Part shown: positions 56,859 through 64,000 of the stretch, in pieces
Layout: every line of letters begins with the position of its first letter
Position numbering within the stretch: the stretch's first letter is position 1
Assembly: GCA_032127875.1 (NCBI GenBank)
Contig: JAQBHI010000046.1
Location: 34,819-98,818, forward strand
Direction: 5' to 3'
Length of the DNA stretch: 64,000 nucleotides
Origin: CADEEV01 sp032127875
Lineage (GTDB): Bacteria; Acidobacteriota; Vicinamibacteria; Fen-336
Notes under the pieces: generated by a model
Seen by the model: only the letters and a program-made list of their open reading frames with translations
Told to the model about the DNA's origin: nothing
The model's database searches: none
Translations under genes and position numbers: made by a program

Positions 56859-58646
56859 GTGAGTCTGACTGGAAACCTCGAGGATCTGCCGCTCCTCGAC
56901 ATCCTTCAGATCGTCTCCTTCAGCAAGAAAACCGGATTTCTCACGATCCGAGCCGCTGAAGGCGAAGGGGCGATCGTATTCGGGGACGGCCTCGTGGTCT
57001 GCGCCTTCACCTGGCAGAGCCTGCCGGTCGATCCGCGCATCGCCACCCTGGCACCCGAGCATCGGGACACCCTCATCAAGCAGCGCATCGCGATGGCGCT
57101 CGAACACTTGATCCGGCTGCGCGAGGGAGAGTTCGACTTCAGCCTCACGGAGGACATCCCAAAGCTGGTCGGGCAACGCGACATCTCGCTCGAGGTTCTG
57201 CTTCAGGGCATCAACCCGCAGGAGATGCTGCTCGACCTGGCGCGCGGTCTCGACGAAGACCGGCGCGACTCCTCGGCGGCGCTCGAAGCATCCTTTGCGG
57301 CACCCGCGGAAGAGAGTTTCGAAGACAGCCACGACGATACGGTCGACGAGCCCGTGGACGACGTGGTCGCGTCGTTCGTCCAGCAAGCGGCAGCCACGCG
57401 CTCGTCCGAACCGATGGGCGGGGCTGCGGTGACGCTGGCCCTCGAACCCGTGGCGTTGCCGTCCAGGCAGCCGGAGCCTGAACCAGAGGCTGAGCCGGAG
57501 CCGGCGCCGGAGCCCGCACCCGTGCTGGAAGCCGCAGCCAAAGCCCTTGTCACCCCGCCGCCGGCTTCCACCCCTGTCACCGCGTCGGCCGCGGCGCCCC
57601 GCACGATCCTGCTCGTTGACGACGAGGAGGACGTGCGTGGCATCATCGCCGGCCTCTTCAGCATGGTCGGCTACGACGTCGTGGAGGCCGAGGACCCCGA
57701 TTCGGCGATGAGGCAGGCGGGCCTCTTGTCGAAGGCCGGGACGCCCTTCCTGCTGCTCACCGACCTCGGCATGCCGGCCTCGGGCGGCGCCTCTTTCCAG
57801 GGTGGTTTCGAGGTGGTGAAGCGGCTCTCCAAGATGAACCTGCGACCGCCCGTGCTGATGATGACCGAGAGCCTGTCACCGTCCCTTCAAGCGCGCGCCC
57901 GCCAAATGGGCATCTCGAGCTTCGTCTTCAAGCCGGGCCTCTCGAAGCTCGACCGCAAGCAGTTCGAGGCCGACCTGCGCGGCTTCGCGACACGGCTGGT
58001 GCAGGACGTGCTGCCCTCGATGATGGCGGGCCGGCGCGCCGACGCTCCGAAGAAGGCTAGGCCCGCGAGAAGCGGCGACTCCGCTCCGCGTCTCATCGCC
58101 GCGGGCCCGCCACCCTCGGCCGAGGACTTGACGCGCGAGCTCAGCCTGCTCCAGGAGCGGCTCGCCGAGCTGCGCCGCCAGGGCGATCCGACAGAGATCT
58201 CGCTGATGGTGATGCGCGTGGCGCGGGAGTTCTTCGAGCGCGGCGTGCTGCTGCTCGCGAAGAACGAGGAGCTGCGCGGCCTGGGTGGTTTTGGCCTGGC
58301 TCCAAAGGAACAGAAGCTCGGGCTCATCATCCGCGACGTGGTGATCCCGCTCAAGGAGCCCTCGGTGTTTCGCGACGTGGTGGATAGTCAGCAAACCTTC
58401 GTCGGCGAGCTGCCCGACAGCAAGTGGACGAAGGTGCTGCTCACCAGGATCGGCAGGTTCAAGTCCGAGACCGTGGTGCTCGTCCCGCTTCTCACCAACC
58501 GCGAGACGATCGCCGTGCTGTACGGGGACAACCCCGAAAGCGGCCGCGTGCCCGGCCGTCTCGAGACGCTCGAGCTGTTCATCAACCAGGCCGGCATCGC
58601 CCTCGAGAACGCCTTCCTGCAACGCAAAGGGAAGACGGCGTCCTAA
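56859..58646 (+). CDS. DUF4388 - receiver - GAF-like multidomain regulator
   Basis: A 595-residue protein. DUF4388 (PATAN-like) fills residues 1-130: MSLTGNLEDLPLLDILQIVSFSKK in two parts, TGFLTIRAAEGEGAIVFGDG. An acidic Pro/Glu-rich linker (about 140-245, with PEPEPEAEPEPAPEP) follows. A receiver spans about 247-375, with ILLVDDEEDVRGI, phosphoacceptor in LLLTDLGMPASGG, and Lys in VFKPGLSK. The C-terminal 180 residues are GAF-like (LGLIIRDVVIPLKEPSVF, VVLVPLLTNRETIAVLYGD). It probably takes phosphate from CheA in the same cluster. GTG start. Confidence 0.9.
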   Translation: MSLTGNLEDLPLLDILQIVSFSKKTGFLTIRAAEGEGAIVFGDGLVVCAFTWQSLPVDPRIATLAPEHRDTLIKQRIAMALEHLIRLREGEFDFSLTEDIPKLVGQRDISLEVLLQGINPQEMLLDLARGLDEDRRDSSAALEASFAAPAEESFEDSHDDTVDEPVDDVVASFVQQAAATRSSEPMGGAAVTLALEPVALPSRQPEPEPEAEPEPAPEPAPVLEAAAKALVTPPPASTPVTASAAAPRTILLVDDEEDVRGIIAGLFSMVGYDVVEAEDPDSAMRQAGLLSKAGTPFLLLTDLGMPASGGASFQGGFEVVKRLSKMNLRPPVLMMTESLSPSLQARARQMGISSFVFKPGLSKLDRKQFEADLRGFATRLVQDVLPSMMAGRRADAPKKARPARSGDSAPRLIAAGPPPSAEDLTRELSLLQERLAELRRQGDPTEISLMVMRVAREFFERGVLLLAKNEELRGLGGFGLAPKEQKLGLIIRDVVIPLKEPSVFRDVVDSQQTFVGELPDSKWTKVLLTRIGRFKSETVVLVPLLTNRETIAVLYGDNPESGRVPGRLETLELFINQAGIALENAFLQRKGKTAS

Positions 58647-58702
58647 GGCGGATCCCTCAAGGGATCTCGATCGCGCTGCGTGCACTGAAGGCGGGCAGGG
58701 GG

Positions 58703-58708
58703 TAGAAT
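58703..58708 (+). promoter_or_regulatory. -10 like box for the GAF protein
   Basis: TAGAAT 23 nt before ATG at 58732, with GAGGGGG as SD. Confidence 0.4.
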
Positions 58709-58731
58709 TCCACCCGCGACCGAGGGGGTAT

Positions 58732-59538
58732 ATGTCGAACCCGCCTGAAGATTCGAAGAAGGGCCAGGACTTCTTCCAGATCTTCACCAAAGCGAAGGAG
58801 TTCACCGAACAACTCCTGAAGGAAAACGAGCGCTTGCGCTTCCGGATCGCGCAGCTCGAGAGCAGGGGTGGTGCGCCGACGGGCGGCGAAGGCACGCAGC
58901 TGGAGCAGCGGATCAAGGACCTCGAGGCCAAGCTCGCCGAGATGGAGGCGCGCTTCAAGCGCGTCGAGGCCGAGAACAAGGAATTCGCCGACCGCTACAT
59001 CGAGATCGAGGAGCAGAACAACAACCTCGCGAACCTGTACGTCGCGAGCTACCAGCTCCACTCGACACTGGACTACCGCGAGGTGGTGCGCATCGTCCAG
59101 GAGATCGTCATCAACCTGATCGGCGCCGAGGCCTTCCACATCTTCATCGTGAACGACAAGACCGGCACGCTCGACCTGGAGACCTCCGAGGGCCAGGTGT
59201 CCCCGATCAGCTCCGTCGCGCTGGGCGAGGGCAAGATCGGCACGGCCGCTGCATCCGGCGAGAACTACTTCGCCGACAACGTGGCGGTCCTGGCGCCCTC
59301 GCCCTTCGAGGAGCCGCTGGCGGTGGTGCCGCTCAAGATCAAGGACAGCGTGATCGGGGTGATCTCGATCAACAAACTGCTCGTCCAGAAGACGGCCTTC
59401 ACCACGATGGATTACGAGCTGTTCACGCTCTTGGCCGGCCACGCAGCGACCGCGATCTTCGCGTCCAAGCTCTATTCGGTGTCGGCGCGGAAGCTCACGA
59501 CGCTCCAGGGCTTCCTGGACATGATGAAGCAGAAGTAA
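58732..59538 (+). CDS. Coiled-coil GAF-domain protein
   Basis: A 268-residue cytoplasmic protein. A coiled coil covers about residues 20-100 (LLKENERLRFRIAQLES, LEQRIKDLEAKLAEMEARF, RVEAENKEFADRYIEIEEQ). A GAF domain covers about 115-255 (LDYREVVRIVQEIVINLIGAE, FHIFIVNDKTGTLDLETSE, PLKIKDSVIGVISINKL). There is no output domain, so it probably signals through protein contact. It resembles the C-terminal domain of the previous protein. Confidence 0.88.
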   Translation: MSNPPEDSKKGQDFFQIFTKAKEFTEQLLKENERLRFRIAQLESRGGAPTGGEGTQLEQRIKDLEAKLAEMEARFKRVEAENKEFADRYIEIEEQNNNLANLYVASYQLHSTLDYREVVRIVQEIVINLIGAEAFHIFIVNDKTGTLDLETSEGQVSPISSVALGEGKIGTAAASGENYFADNVAVLAPSPFEEPLAVVPLKIKDSVIGVISINKLLVQKTAFTTMDYELFTLLAGHAATAIFASKLYSVSARKLTTLQGFLDMMKQK

Positions 59539-59557
59539 GCGCCCTCGCCCCCGCCGC

Positions 59558-59563
59558 TATAAT
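59558..59563 (+). promoter_or_regulatory. -10 box for the MoxR/vWA operon
   Basis: TATAAT (consensus) 18 nt before ATG at 59582, with GGAGG between. Confidence 0.5.
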
Positions 59564-59581
59564 GCGAGCGGAGGGTCCTGC

Positions 59582-61048
59582 ATGAGGGCGACGACGCTTG
59601 GAGAGTTGAAGCGGACCGGGGCCGGGATCTCGCCCGGCGTCAAGGAAGAGATGCGCCGGAACCTGCTCCTCAAGCTGCGCGGCGGCGAGAGTCTGTTCCC
59701 AGGCATCCTGGGCTACGACGATTCGGTCGTCCCGCAGGTCGTGAACGCCGTGCTGTCGCGTCACAACATGATCCTGCTCGGCCTGCGCGGCCAGGCCAAG
59801 AGCCGGCTGATCCGCAGCCTGACGTCCCTGCTGGATGAGGCGATCCCCTATGTGGCGGGCTCCGAGATCCACGACGATCCGTTCCAGCCGATCAGCCGCT
59901 ACTCGCGCGACCTGATCGCGGCGTGCGGCGACGAGACGCCCATCGCGTGGCTCACGCCCGAGGAGCGCTACGTCGAGAAGCTGGCGACGCCCGACGTCAC
60001 GATCGCCGACATGATCGGCGACGTGGACCCGATCCGCGCGGCGCGCGGCGCCCACGACCTGGGCAGCGAGCTGACGATGCACTACGGCCTTCTGCCGCGT
60101 GCCCATCGCGGCATCTTCGGGCTGAACGAGCTGCCCGATCTCGCGGGCCGCATCCAGGTCGGGCTGTTCAACATCCTCCAGGAGGGCGACGTCCAGATCA
60201 AGGGCTACCCGGTGCGCCTGCCGATCGACGTCGCGGTCGTCTTCACCGCCAACCCCGAGGACTACTCGGCGCGCGGCAAGATCATCACGCCGCTCAAGGA
60301 CCGCATCGGCAGCGAGATCCGCACCCACTATCCGGCAACCCTCGAGCAGGGCGTCGCGATCACGCAGCAGGAGGCCTGGACCGCGCGCAACGGCGAGATC
60401 CGCGTGCCGCGCTTCCTGCGCGAGGTGATCGAGGGCATCGCCTTCGCCGCGCGGCGCGACAAACGCATCGACAAGCGCAGCGGCGTCTCGCAGCGCCTGC
60501 CGATCAGCGCGCTCGAGAATGCGGTATCGAACGCCGAGCGCCGCAGCCTCCAAGCCGGCGAAACGCCGGTCGTGCCCCGCATCTCCGACGTGTACGCGGC
60601 GCTGCCCGCCCTCACCGGCAAGTTCGAGCTGGAGTACGAGGGCGAGCTGATCGGCGGCGAGAAAGTGGCGCGCGACCTGATCCGTGCCGCGGTGAACGAG
60701 ACTTTCGGGGTCTACCTGGGGGCGGCCGATCTCAAGGGGGTCGTCGCCTTCTTCGAGGCTGGTGACAGCCTGAAGCTCGAGGAGGGCGCGCCCGCGCAGG
60801 AGCTCCTGAAGCAACTCGAGCGTGTCCCCGGCCTGCTCGCGACCATCGGCGCGCTGGCCGTCGCGGGCACGGATCCCGCTTCGCTGCGCGCGGCCGCGGG
60901 GGAGTTCATCCTCGAGGGTCTCTACGCGCAGAAGAAGATCGGGCGCAGCGACGACCGCGGCTTCATGGCCGTCGAGCGTCCGGTCGAATCCGAGCTCGAT
61001 CTCGAGAAGCTCGAGCGGCTGCGCCGCATGAAGAAGCAAGTGAATTGA
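59582..61048 (+). CDS. MoxR / magnesium-chelatase-I-like AAA+ ATPase
   Basis: A 488-residue AAA+ protein. P-loop is LGLRGQAKSRLIRSL (GxxGxxKS). Walker B is GIFGLNELPDLAG with Asn-Glu in place of Asp-Glu. Sensor 1 is VVFTANPEDYSARG, and the ChlI-like EGDVQIKGYPVRLP insert follows. The C-terminal 170 residues are helical with a lid and an extra domain. It overlaps the vWA gene by four bases (TTGA), the common pairing for metallochaperone-like or complex-assembly machines. The target is not shown by context. Confidence 0.92.
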   Translation: MRATTLGELKRTGAGISPGVKEEMRRNLLLKLRGGESLFPGILGYDDSVVPQVVNAVLSRHNMILLGLRGQAKSRLIRSLTSLLDEAIPYVAGSEIHDDPFQPISRYSRDLIAACGDETPIAWLTPEERYVEKLATPDVTIADMIGDVDPIRAARGAHDLGSELTMHYGLLPRAHRGIFGLNELPDLAGRIQVGLFNILQEGDVQIKGYPVRLPIDVAVVFTANPEDYSARGKIITPLKDRIGSEIRTHYPATLEQGVAITQQEAWTARNGEIRVPRFLREVIEGIAFAARRDKRIDKRSGVSQRLPISALENAVSNAERRSLQAGETPVVPRISDVYAALPALTGKFELEYEGELIGGEKVARDLIRAAVNETFGVYLGAADLKGVVAFFEAGDSLKLEEGAPAQELLKQLERVPGLLATIGALAVAGTDPASLRAAAGEFILEGLYAQKKIGRSDDRGFMAVERPVESELDLEKLERLRRMKKQVN

Positions 61049-62265
61049 GCGTTCGCTACCACAAATACATCGGCGGGCTGTGGGACGACCTCGATCTCGA
61101 GGACCTCCTCGACGGGCTCTCCGACTTCCTGCTGCAGAGCGGCTTCGGCTTCGAGCCGGGGGACTGGGACGAGAACGACCTGGAGTCGCTGCAGGACGCG
61201 ATTTTGGACGCGGTGATGAGGCGCGGCCTGTTGTCGGATGACGAGCTGGCCCGACTCATGAACGACGCGCCCGCGATGGAACAGTTTCTCCAGAAGGCCG
61301 TCGAGCGCCTGACCCGCGAGGGCTACCTGAGCACGTCGGAAGGACGGCCGTTCAACGATCCGACGGGCGGCGGCGGGAGCTACGGGCCGGCCAGCAAGCC
61401 GATCAAGTTCGAGCTGACCGAAAAAGGCAGCGATTTTCTCGGCTTCAAGACGCTTCGGAACCTGCTCGGCTCGCTGGGCAAGTCGTCCCTCGGCCGGCAC
61501 GACACGCGCGACCTGGCGACGGGCATCGAAGCCTCCGGCCCCTCGAAGGCGTGGGAATTCGGCGACACCTTGAACCTCGACGTGAGCGGGACGCTGCTGA
61601 ACGCGATCTCGCGCGAGGGGCTCAAAGTGCCCCTCCACGTCGACTACAAAGACCTGCTGGTGCACCAGGCGGAGTACCAGTCTTCCTGCGCCACGGTCGT
61701 GATGCTGGACTGCTCGCACAGCATGATCCTGTACGGCGAAGACCGCTTCACGCCGGCCAAGAAAGTGGCGCTGGCACTCTCGCACCTGATCCGCTCGCAG
61801 TACCCCGGCGACTCGCTCTCGCTGGTGCTGTTCCATGACTCCGCCGAAGAGGTGCCGCTGTCGCAGCTCGGCAAGGTGCGCGTCGGCCCCTACTACACCA
61901 ACACCCGCGAAGGTCTGCGCCTCGCGCAGCGCATCCTGCAGCGCCAGCGCAAGGACATGAAGCAGATCGTGATGATCACCGATGGCAAGCCCTCGGCGCT
62001 GACCGAGGCCGACGGCCGTATCTACCGCAACCCCTTTGGCCTCGACGCTCGCGTCGTGGCGCTCACGCTGAAAGAGGTCGCCAACTGCCGGCGGCAGGGG
62101 ATCCTGGTCAACACCTTCATGCTGGCGCGCGATTGGGACCTCGTCGCCTTCGTGAAGAAGGTGACGGAGATCTGCCGCGGCAAGGCGTACTTCACCACGC
62201 CCTACACGCTCGGCCAGTTCGTGCTGATGGACTTCCTCAACCGCAAGGTCGAGAAGGTCCACTAG
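61045..62265 (+). CDS. vWA-domain partner of the MoxR-type ATPase
   Basis: A 406-residue protein from TTG at 61045. The N-terminal half is acidic and helical (DDLDLEDLLDGLSDFLLQ). The vWA domain at about 205-400 has a MIDAS motif VVMLDCSHSMILYGEDRF (DxSxS), a Thr in YYTNTREGLRLAQ, and Asp in IVMITDGKPSA. No membrane segment, so it works in the cytoplasm with the ATPase, probably recruiting a client through the metal-dependent site. Confidence 0.92.
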   Translation: MSVRYHKYIGGLWDDLDLEDLLDGLSDFLLQSGFGFEPGDWDENDLESLQDAILDAVMRRGLLSDDELARLMNDAPAMEQFLQKAVERLTREGYLSTSEGRPFNDPTGGGGSYGPASKPIKFELTEKGSDFLGFKTLRNLLGSLGKSSLGRHDTRDLATGIEASGPSKAWEFGDTLNLDVSGTLLNAISREGLKVPLHVDYKDLLVHQAEYQSSCATVVMLDCSHSMILYGEDRFTPAKKVALALSHLIRSQYPGDSLSLVLFHDSAEEVPLSQLGKVRVGPYYTNTREGLRLAQRILQRQRKDMKQIVMITDGKPSALTEADGRIYRNPFGLDARVVALTLKEVANCRRQGILVNTFMLARDWDLVAFVKKVTEICRGKAYFTTPYTLGQFVLMDFLNRKVEKVH

Positions 62266-62275
62266 GTTCAGGGCG

Positions 62276-63859
62276 CTGCGCCGCACGGCAGGGGTTCTCC
62301 TCGCCGCCCTACTGACCGCCCTGGGCGTCGCGCATCAGCGCGAGACGCACGAAGTCCTGCTCGACAGCTACGACTCCTTCTCGCTGCCTGGCTTCGACGC
62401 CCACGTGTATGCCGCGATGGCCGACGACCCGGCGTTCTTCACGCTGCCGCCCTGGGGCCACCGGATCCTGGTGCCGTGGCTCGCGCACCTGGCGCCGGGC
62501 GCCCCGGTCGATGCCTGGCGAGCCATTTCGTACGGGGCGCTTCTGGCGGGCGGCGGATTATTGTTTCTATTCCTGCGGCGCCTCGGCTGCGGTGACAAGG
62601 CCTCGCTCCTGGGGGTGGCGGTGTTCGCGTTCTCGATGCCCGTGGCGTCGGCCGTCGCGTACCCGTTCCTCGTCGAGCCGGTGACGCTCGCGGCGCTGCT
62701 CGGCCTGCTGCTGGGCCTCGAGGCGGGAGCGGGAGCAGGGGTGCTGGCGCCGCTCGCCGTGCTGGCGGTGTTGTCGAAGGAAGTGACGCTGTTCTTCCTG
62801 CCGGTGGTGTTCTTCGCGCGACGGGATCGCGATGGCTGGCGGCGCTCGCTCGCGACGGCGCTCGCCACCGCCGCGCCGGCCCTGCTCGCGTGGGCGGTGT
62901 TGCGGGTGTGGTGGGCCCCGGCGGCGGCGCCTGCGCAGGGCCCCTCGGCCGACGTGCTGTGGCTCGCGCTGTGGCGGCTCATCGAGCGCGCGCCCGACTG
63001 GTGGCGCTGGGCGACGCTCGACGGTCTCGCGCCGCTGGCGCTGATTGGCGCCTTGCGGCCCAAGGCCCGACCCTGGCTGGTGCGCTACGGGTACCTGCTC
63101 GCAGTCACCTGGGCGCTGCCGTTTGCCGCCTCGGTCTACACGGCATCCCCCTCGGTCCCCTTCTTCGGCGAGGACATTCCACGCTTGCTGCTGTATGCGA
63201 TGCCACTGACGCTGGCGTTGGCGCTGGTTGCTCTGGATGCCGTCTTGCGCCACCTCGGGCCCGCGGCTTCGCGCGCTCACTTCGGCGCGCCGCTCGCGAG
63301 CTTCGGCGCGCTTGCCGCCATAGGCCTGGCGCTGCTTCCCCTTCGGACCCAGGATCCTTATCGCCGCGTTGATCTGAGGGGCCCGCGCGACGGCCGCTTC
63401 GTCCTGGCGTTGTGTCGCGAGTCGCTTGCGGAGGCGCGACGCCTCGCTGCCGGTCGCCTGGTCGATCTGGACCCTGAGCGGCGCAGCTTCGTTCCGGGCA
63501 AGACCCTGCCCGAACTCGCCGGGCGCATGCGCTGGTTCCTGAGGGACGGTTTCGGACACCAACCCCAGTACGGCACAGGCCCGGTCACCACGCGCGAGCG
63601 TGTGGCCTCACTGCTGCTTCCCTGCGTGAAGCCCGAAGACTGGAACCTGAGCCTCGTGGCGAGCTCACCGGCGCCGATGCGCGTGCAGATGGTGCTGAAT
63701 GGCCGTGGGGTGGGGGAGTTCGAGTTGACGTCCGAGCCGTCGAAACAGCGCGTCGTGCTGCCCGGCGGCGTCCTGTTTCGAGGCGACAACGAACTGCGCT
63801 TCGTGGCGGACGTACCCGGCATCCGCCTCCACGAGCTGAGGCTTCGCGCGGCCCGCTAA
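62276..63859 (+). CDS. Polytopic membrane protein (GT-C glycosyltransferase-like)
   Basis: About 527 residues if translation starts at a CTG at 62276. That start adds RRTAGVLLAALLTALGVA, an obvious first membrane segment, and keeps SYDSFSLPGFDAHVYAAMADD in the protein. The first conventional start, GTG at 62405, would cut inside this conserved-looking stretch. There are about nine further hydrophobic segments, with PPWGHRILVPWLAHL in the first loop and a 200-residue C-terminal extramembrane domain. The topology recalls GT-C mannosyltransferase-like proteins, but no acidic catalytic motif could be confirmed. Confidence 0.7.
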   Translation: MRRTAGVLLAALLTALGVAHQRETHEVLLDSYDSFSLPGFDAHVYAAMADDPAFFTLPPWGHRILVPWLAHLAPGAPVDAWRAISYGALLAGGGLLFLFLRRLGCGDKASLLGVAVFAFSMPVASAVAYPFLVEPVTLAALLGLLLGLEAGAGAGVLAPLAVLAVLSKEVTLFFLPVVFFARRDRDGWRRSLATALATAAPALLAWAVLRVWWAPAAAPAQGPSADVLWLALWRLIERAPDWWRWATLDGLAPLALIGALRPKARPWLVRYGYLLAVTWALPFAASVYTASPSVPFFGEDIPRLLLYAMPLTLALALVALDAVLRHLGPAASRAHFGAPLASFGALAAIGLALLPLRTQDPYRRVDLRGPRDGRFVLALCRESLAEARRLAAGRLVDLDPERRSFVPGKTLPELAGRMRWFLRDGFGHQPQYGTGPVTTRERVASLLLPCVKPEDWNLSLVASSPAPMRVQMVLNGRGVGEFELTSEPSKQRVVLPGGVLFRGDNELRFVADVPGIRLHELRLRAAR

Positions 63860-63860
63860 C

Positions 63861-63947
63861 AGCGGAGCGCCCGATTCACTCGGGCGCGGAGCGGTTGGGG
63901 GGGAGCCCGAAGGGCGCGGGGGGGTGCATGACTCAGTGCCCCCCCGA
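63861..63947 (+). repeat. Intergenic structured repeat, copy 8
   Basis: Forward copy between convergent genes. Stem I at 63867-63887 is perfect (GCGCCCG, loop ATTCACT, CGGGCGC). It has TTGGGGGGGAG, CCCGAAGGG, and GGGGGGG pairing with CCCCCCC, then GAACTT. Confidence 0.92.
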
Positions 63948-63952
63948 ACTTC

Positions 63953-64000
63953 CTACGGCAACACGTTGCCGTCCGCGTCGAGGAACTTCACGGGTCCGAG
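63953..64000 (-). CDS. 3' end of an unidentified gene, cut by the window edge
   Basis: The minus strand reads LGPVKFLDADGNVLP and TAG. Only the last 15 codons are present, so no family can be assigned. The codon choice looks like that of a real gene, and it ends 6 nt from repeat copy 8. Confidence 0.5.
   Translation of the reverse strand, partial: LGPVKFLDADGNVLP

Noticed and set aside
20..63947. The dispersed repeat as intrinsic terminators
   Set aside because: Copies occur in both orientations, also upstream of genes, and the last stem is followed by CGAGTTT or CGAACTT rather than a consistent T-run. A terminator role for some copies is not excluded.
1..64000. tRNA, rRNA or prophage genes
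   Set aside because: None of the characteristic motifs (T-loop GGTTCGAATCC-like, integrase, capsid genes) was seen on either strand by eye. A covariance search was not possible.

Overview
The window is a G+C-rich chromosomal stretch from a Gram-negative bacterium. Outer-membrane proteins are present: a TonB-dependent receptor, a FadL-type porin and periplasmic binding proteins. The mix of gene families (MJ0042-type zinc ribbon beside a PilT ATPase, DUF4388 plus receiver, PEGA-type Ser/Thr kinase, secreted M14, M64 and DUF5117-type metalloproteases, decayed M13 peptidase) resembles uncultured Acidobacteriota or a nearby deep lineage. This placement is inference from gene content only. No rRNA, tRNA, CRISPR array, insertion sequence or phage gene was seen.

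Layout. 0-4.4 kb: zinc-ribbon proteins, a PilT/PilU ATPase, and a two-gene split version of the tandem-domain PPK2 polyphosphate phosphotransferase. 4.4-10.4 kb: a vitamin B12 uptake operon (btuB, a COG2102 ATPase, btuF, btuC, btuD, then a truncated second binding protein), every junction a 4-nt overlap, controlled by a cobalamin riboswitch. 10.4-22.7 kb: secreted M14 peptidase, hemE and hemG, DUF5117-type metalloprotease, a VapBC remnant, gamma-glutamyltransferase with a thioredoxin-like protein whose first redox cysteine is encoded by TGA (a candidate selenoprotein), and an M64 peptidase. 22.8-27.4 kb: signal peptidase I, a cNMP-binding/GGDEF protein, rho behind a 10-codon leader ORF, and an esterase. 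27.5-31.8 kb: a MacA/MacB-like ABC export operon. 31.8-37.6 kb: esterase, family 5 uracil-DNA glycosylase, acyl-CoA dehydrogenase, a shrunken PilZ protein, a second signal peptidase I and a FadL-type porin. 37.8-45.7 kb: PEGA Ser/Thr kinase with TPR partner, a triplicated DUF4177-like secreted protein, lepA and a ROK kinase. 46.1-58.6 kb: a chemosensory cluster (CheY, CheA, CheW, substrate-binding protein, methyl-accepting protein, HEAT-repeat protein, CheR, CheB, DUF4388/receiver/GAF protein). 58.7-63.9 kb: coiled-coil GAF protein, MoxR-type ATPase with vWA partner, and a polytopic membrane protein.

Four signals stand out. (1) The candidate Sec codon at 19363-19365 is followed by a hairpin with a GGUC apical loop and a 5' bulged U, as in known bacterial SECIS elements. 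(2) An intergenic repeat of about 90 nt occurs at eight loci. Its first stem keeps a fixed loop while three base pairs change in a compensated way, so a folded RNA or DNA structure is being preserved. (3) Many genes have a TAGAAT or TATAAT-like box only 6-8 nt before the start codon, which suggests leaderless transcripts. (4) Several genes are decaying: a BtuF-like fragment, VapC, M13 peptidase and PilZ.

All coordinates and motifs were read by eye. No alignment, folding or database search was run.
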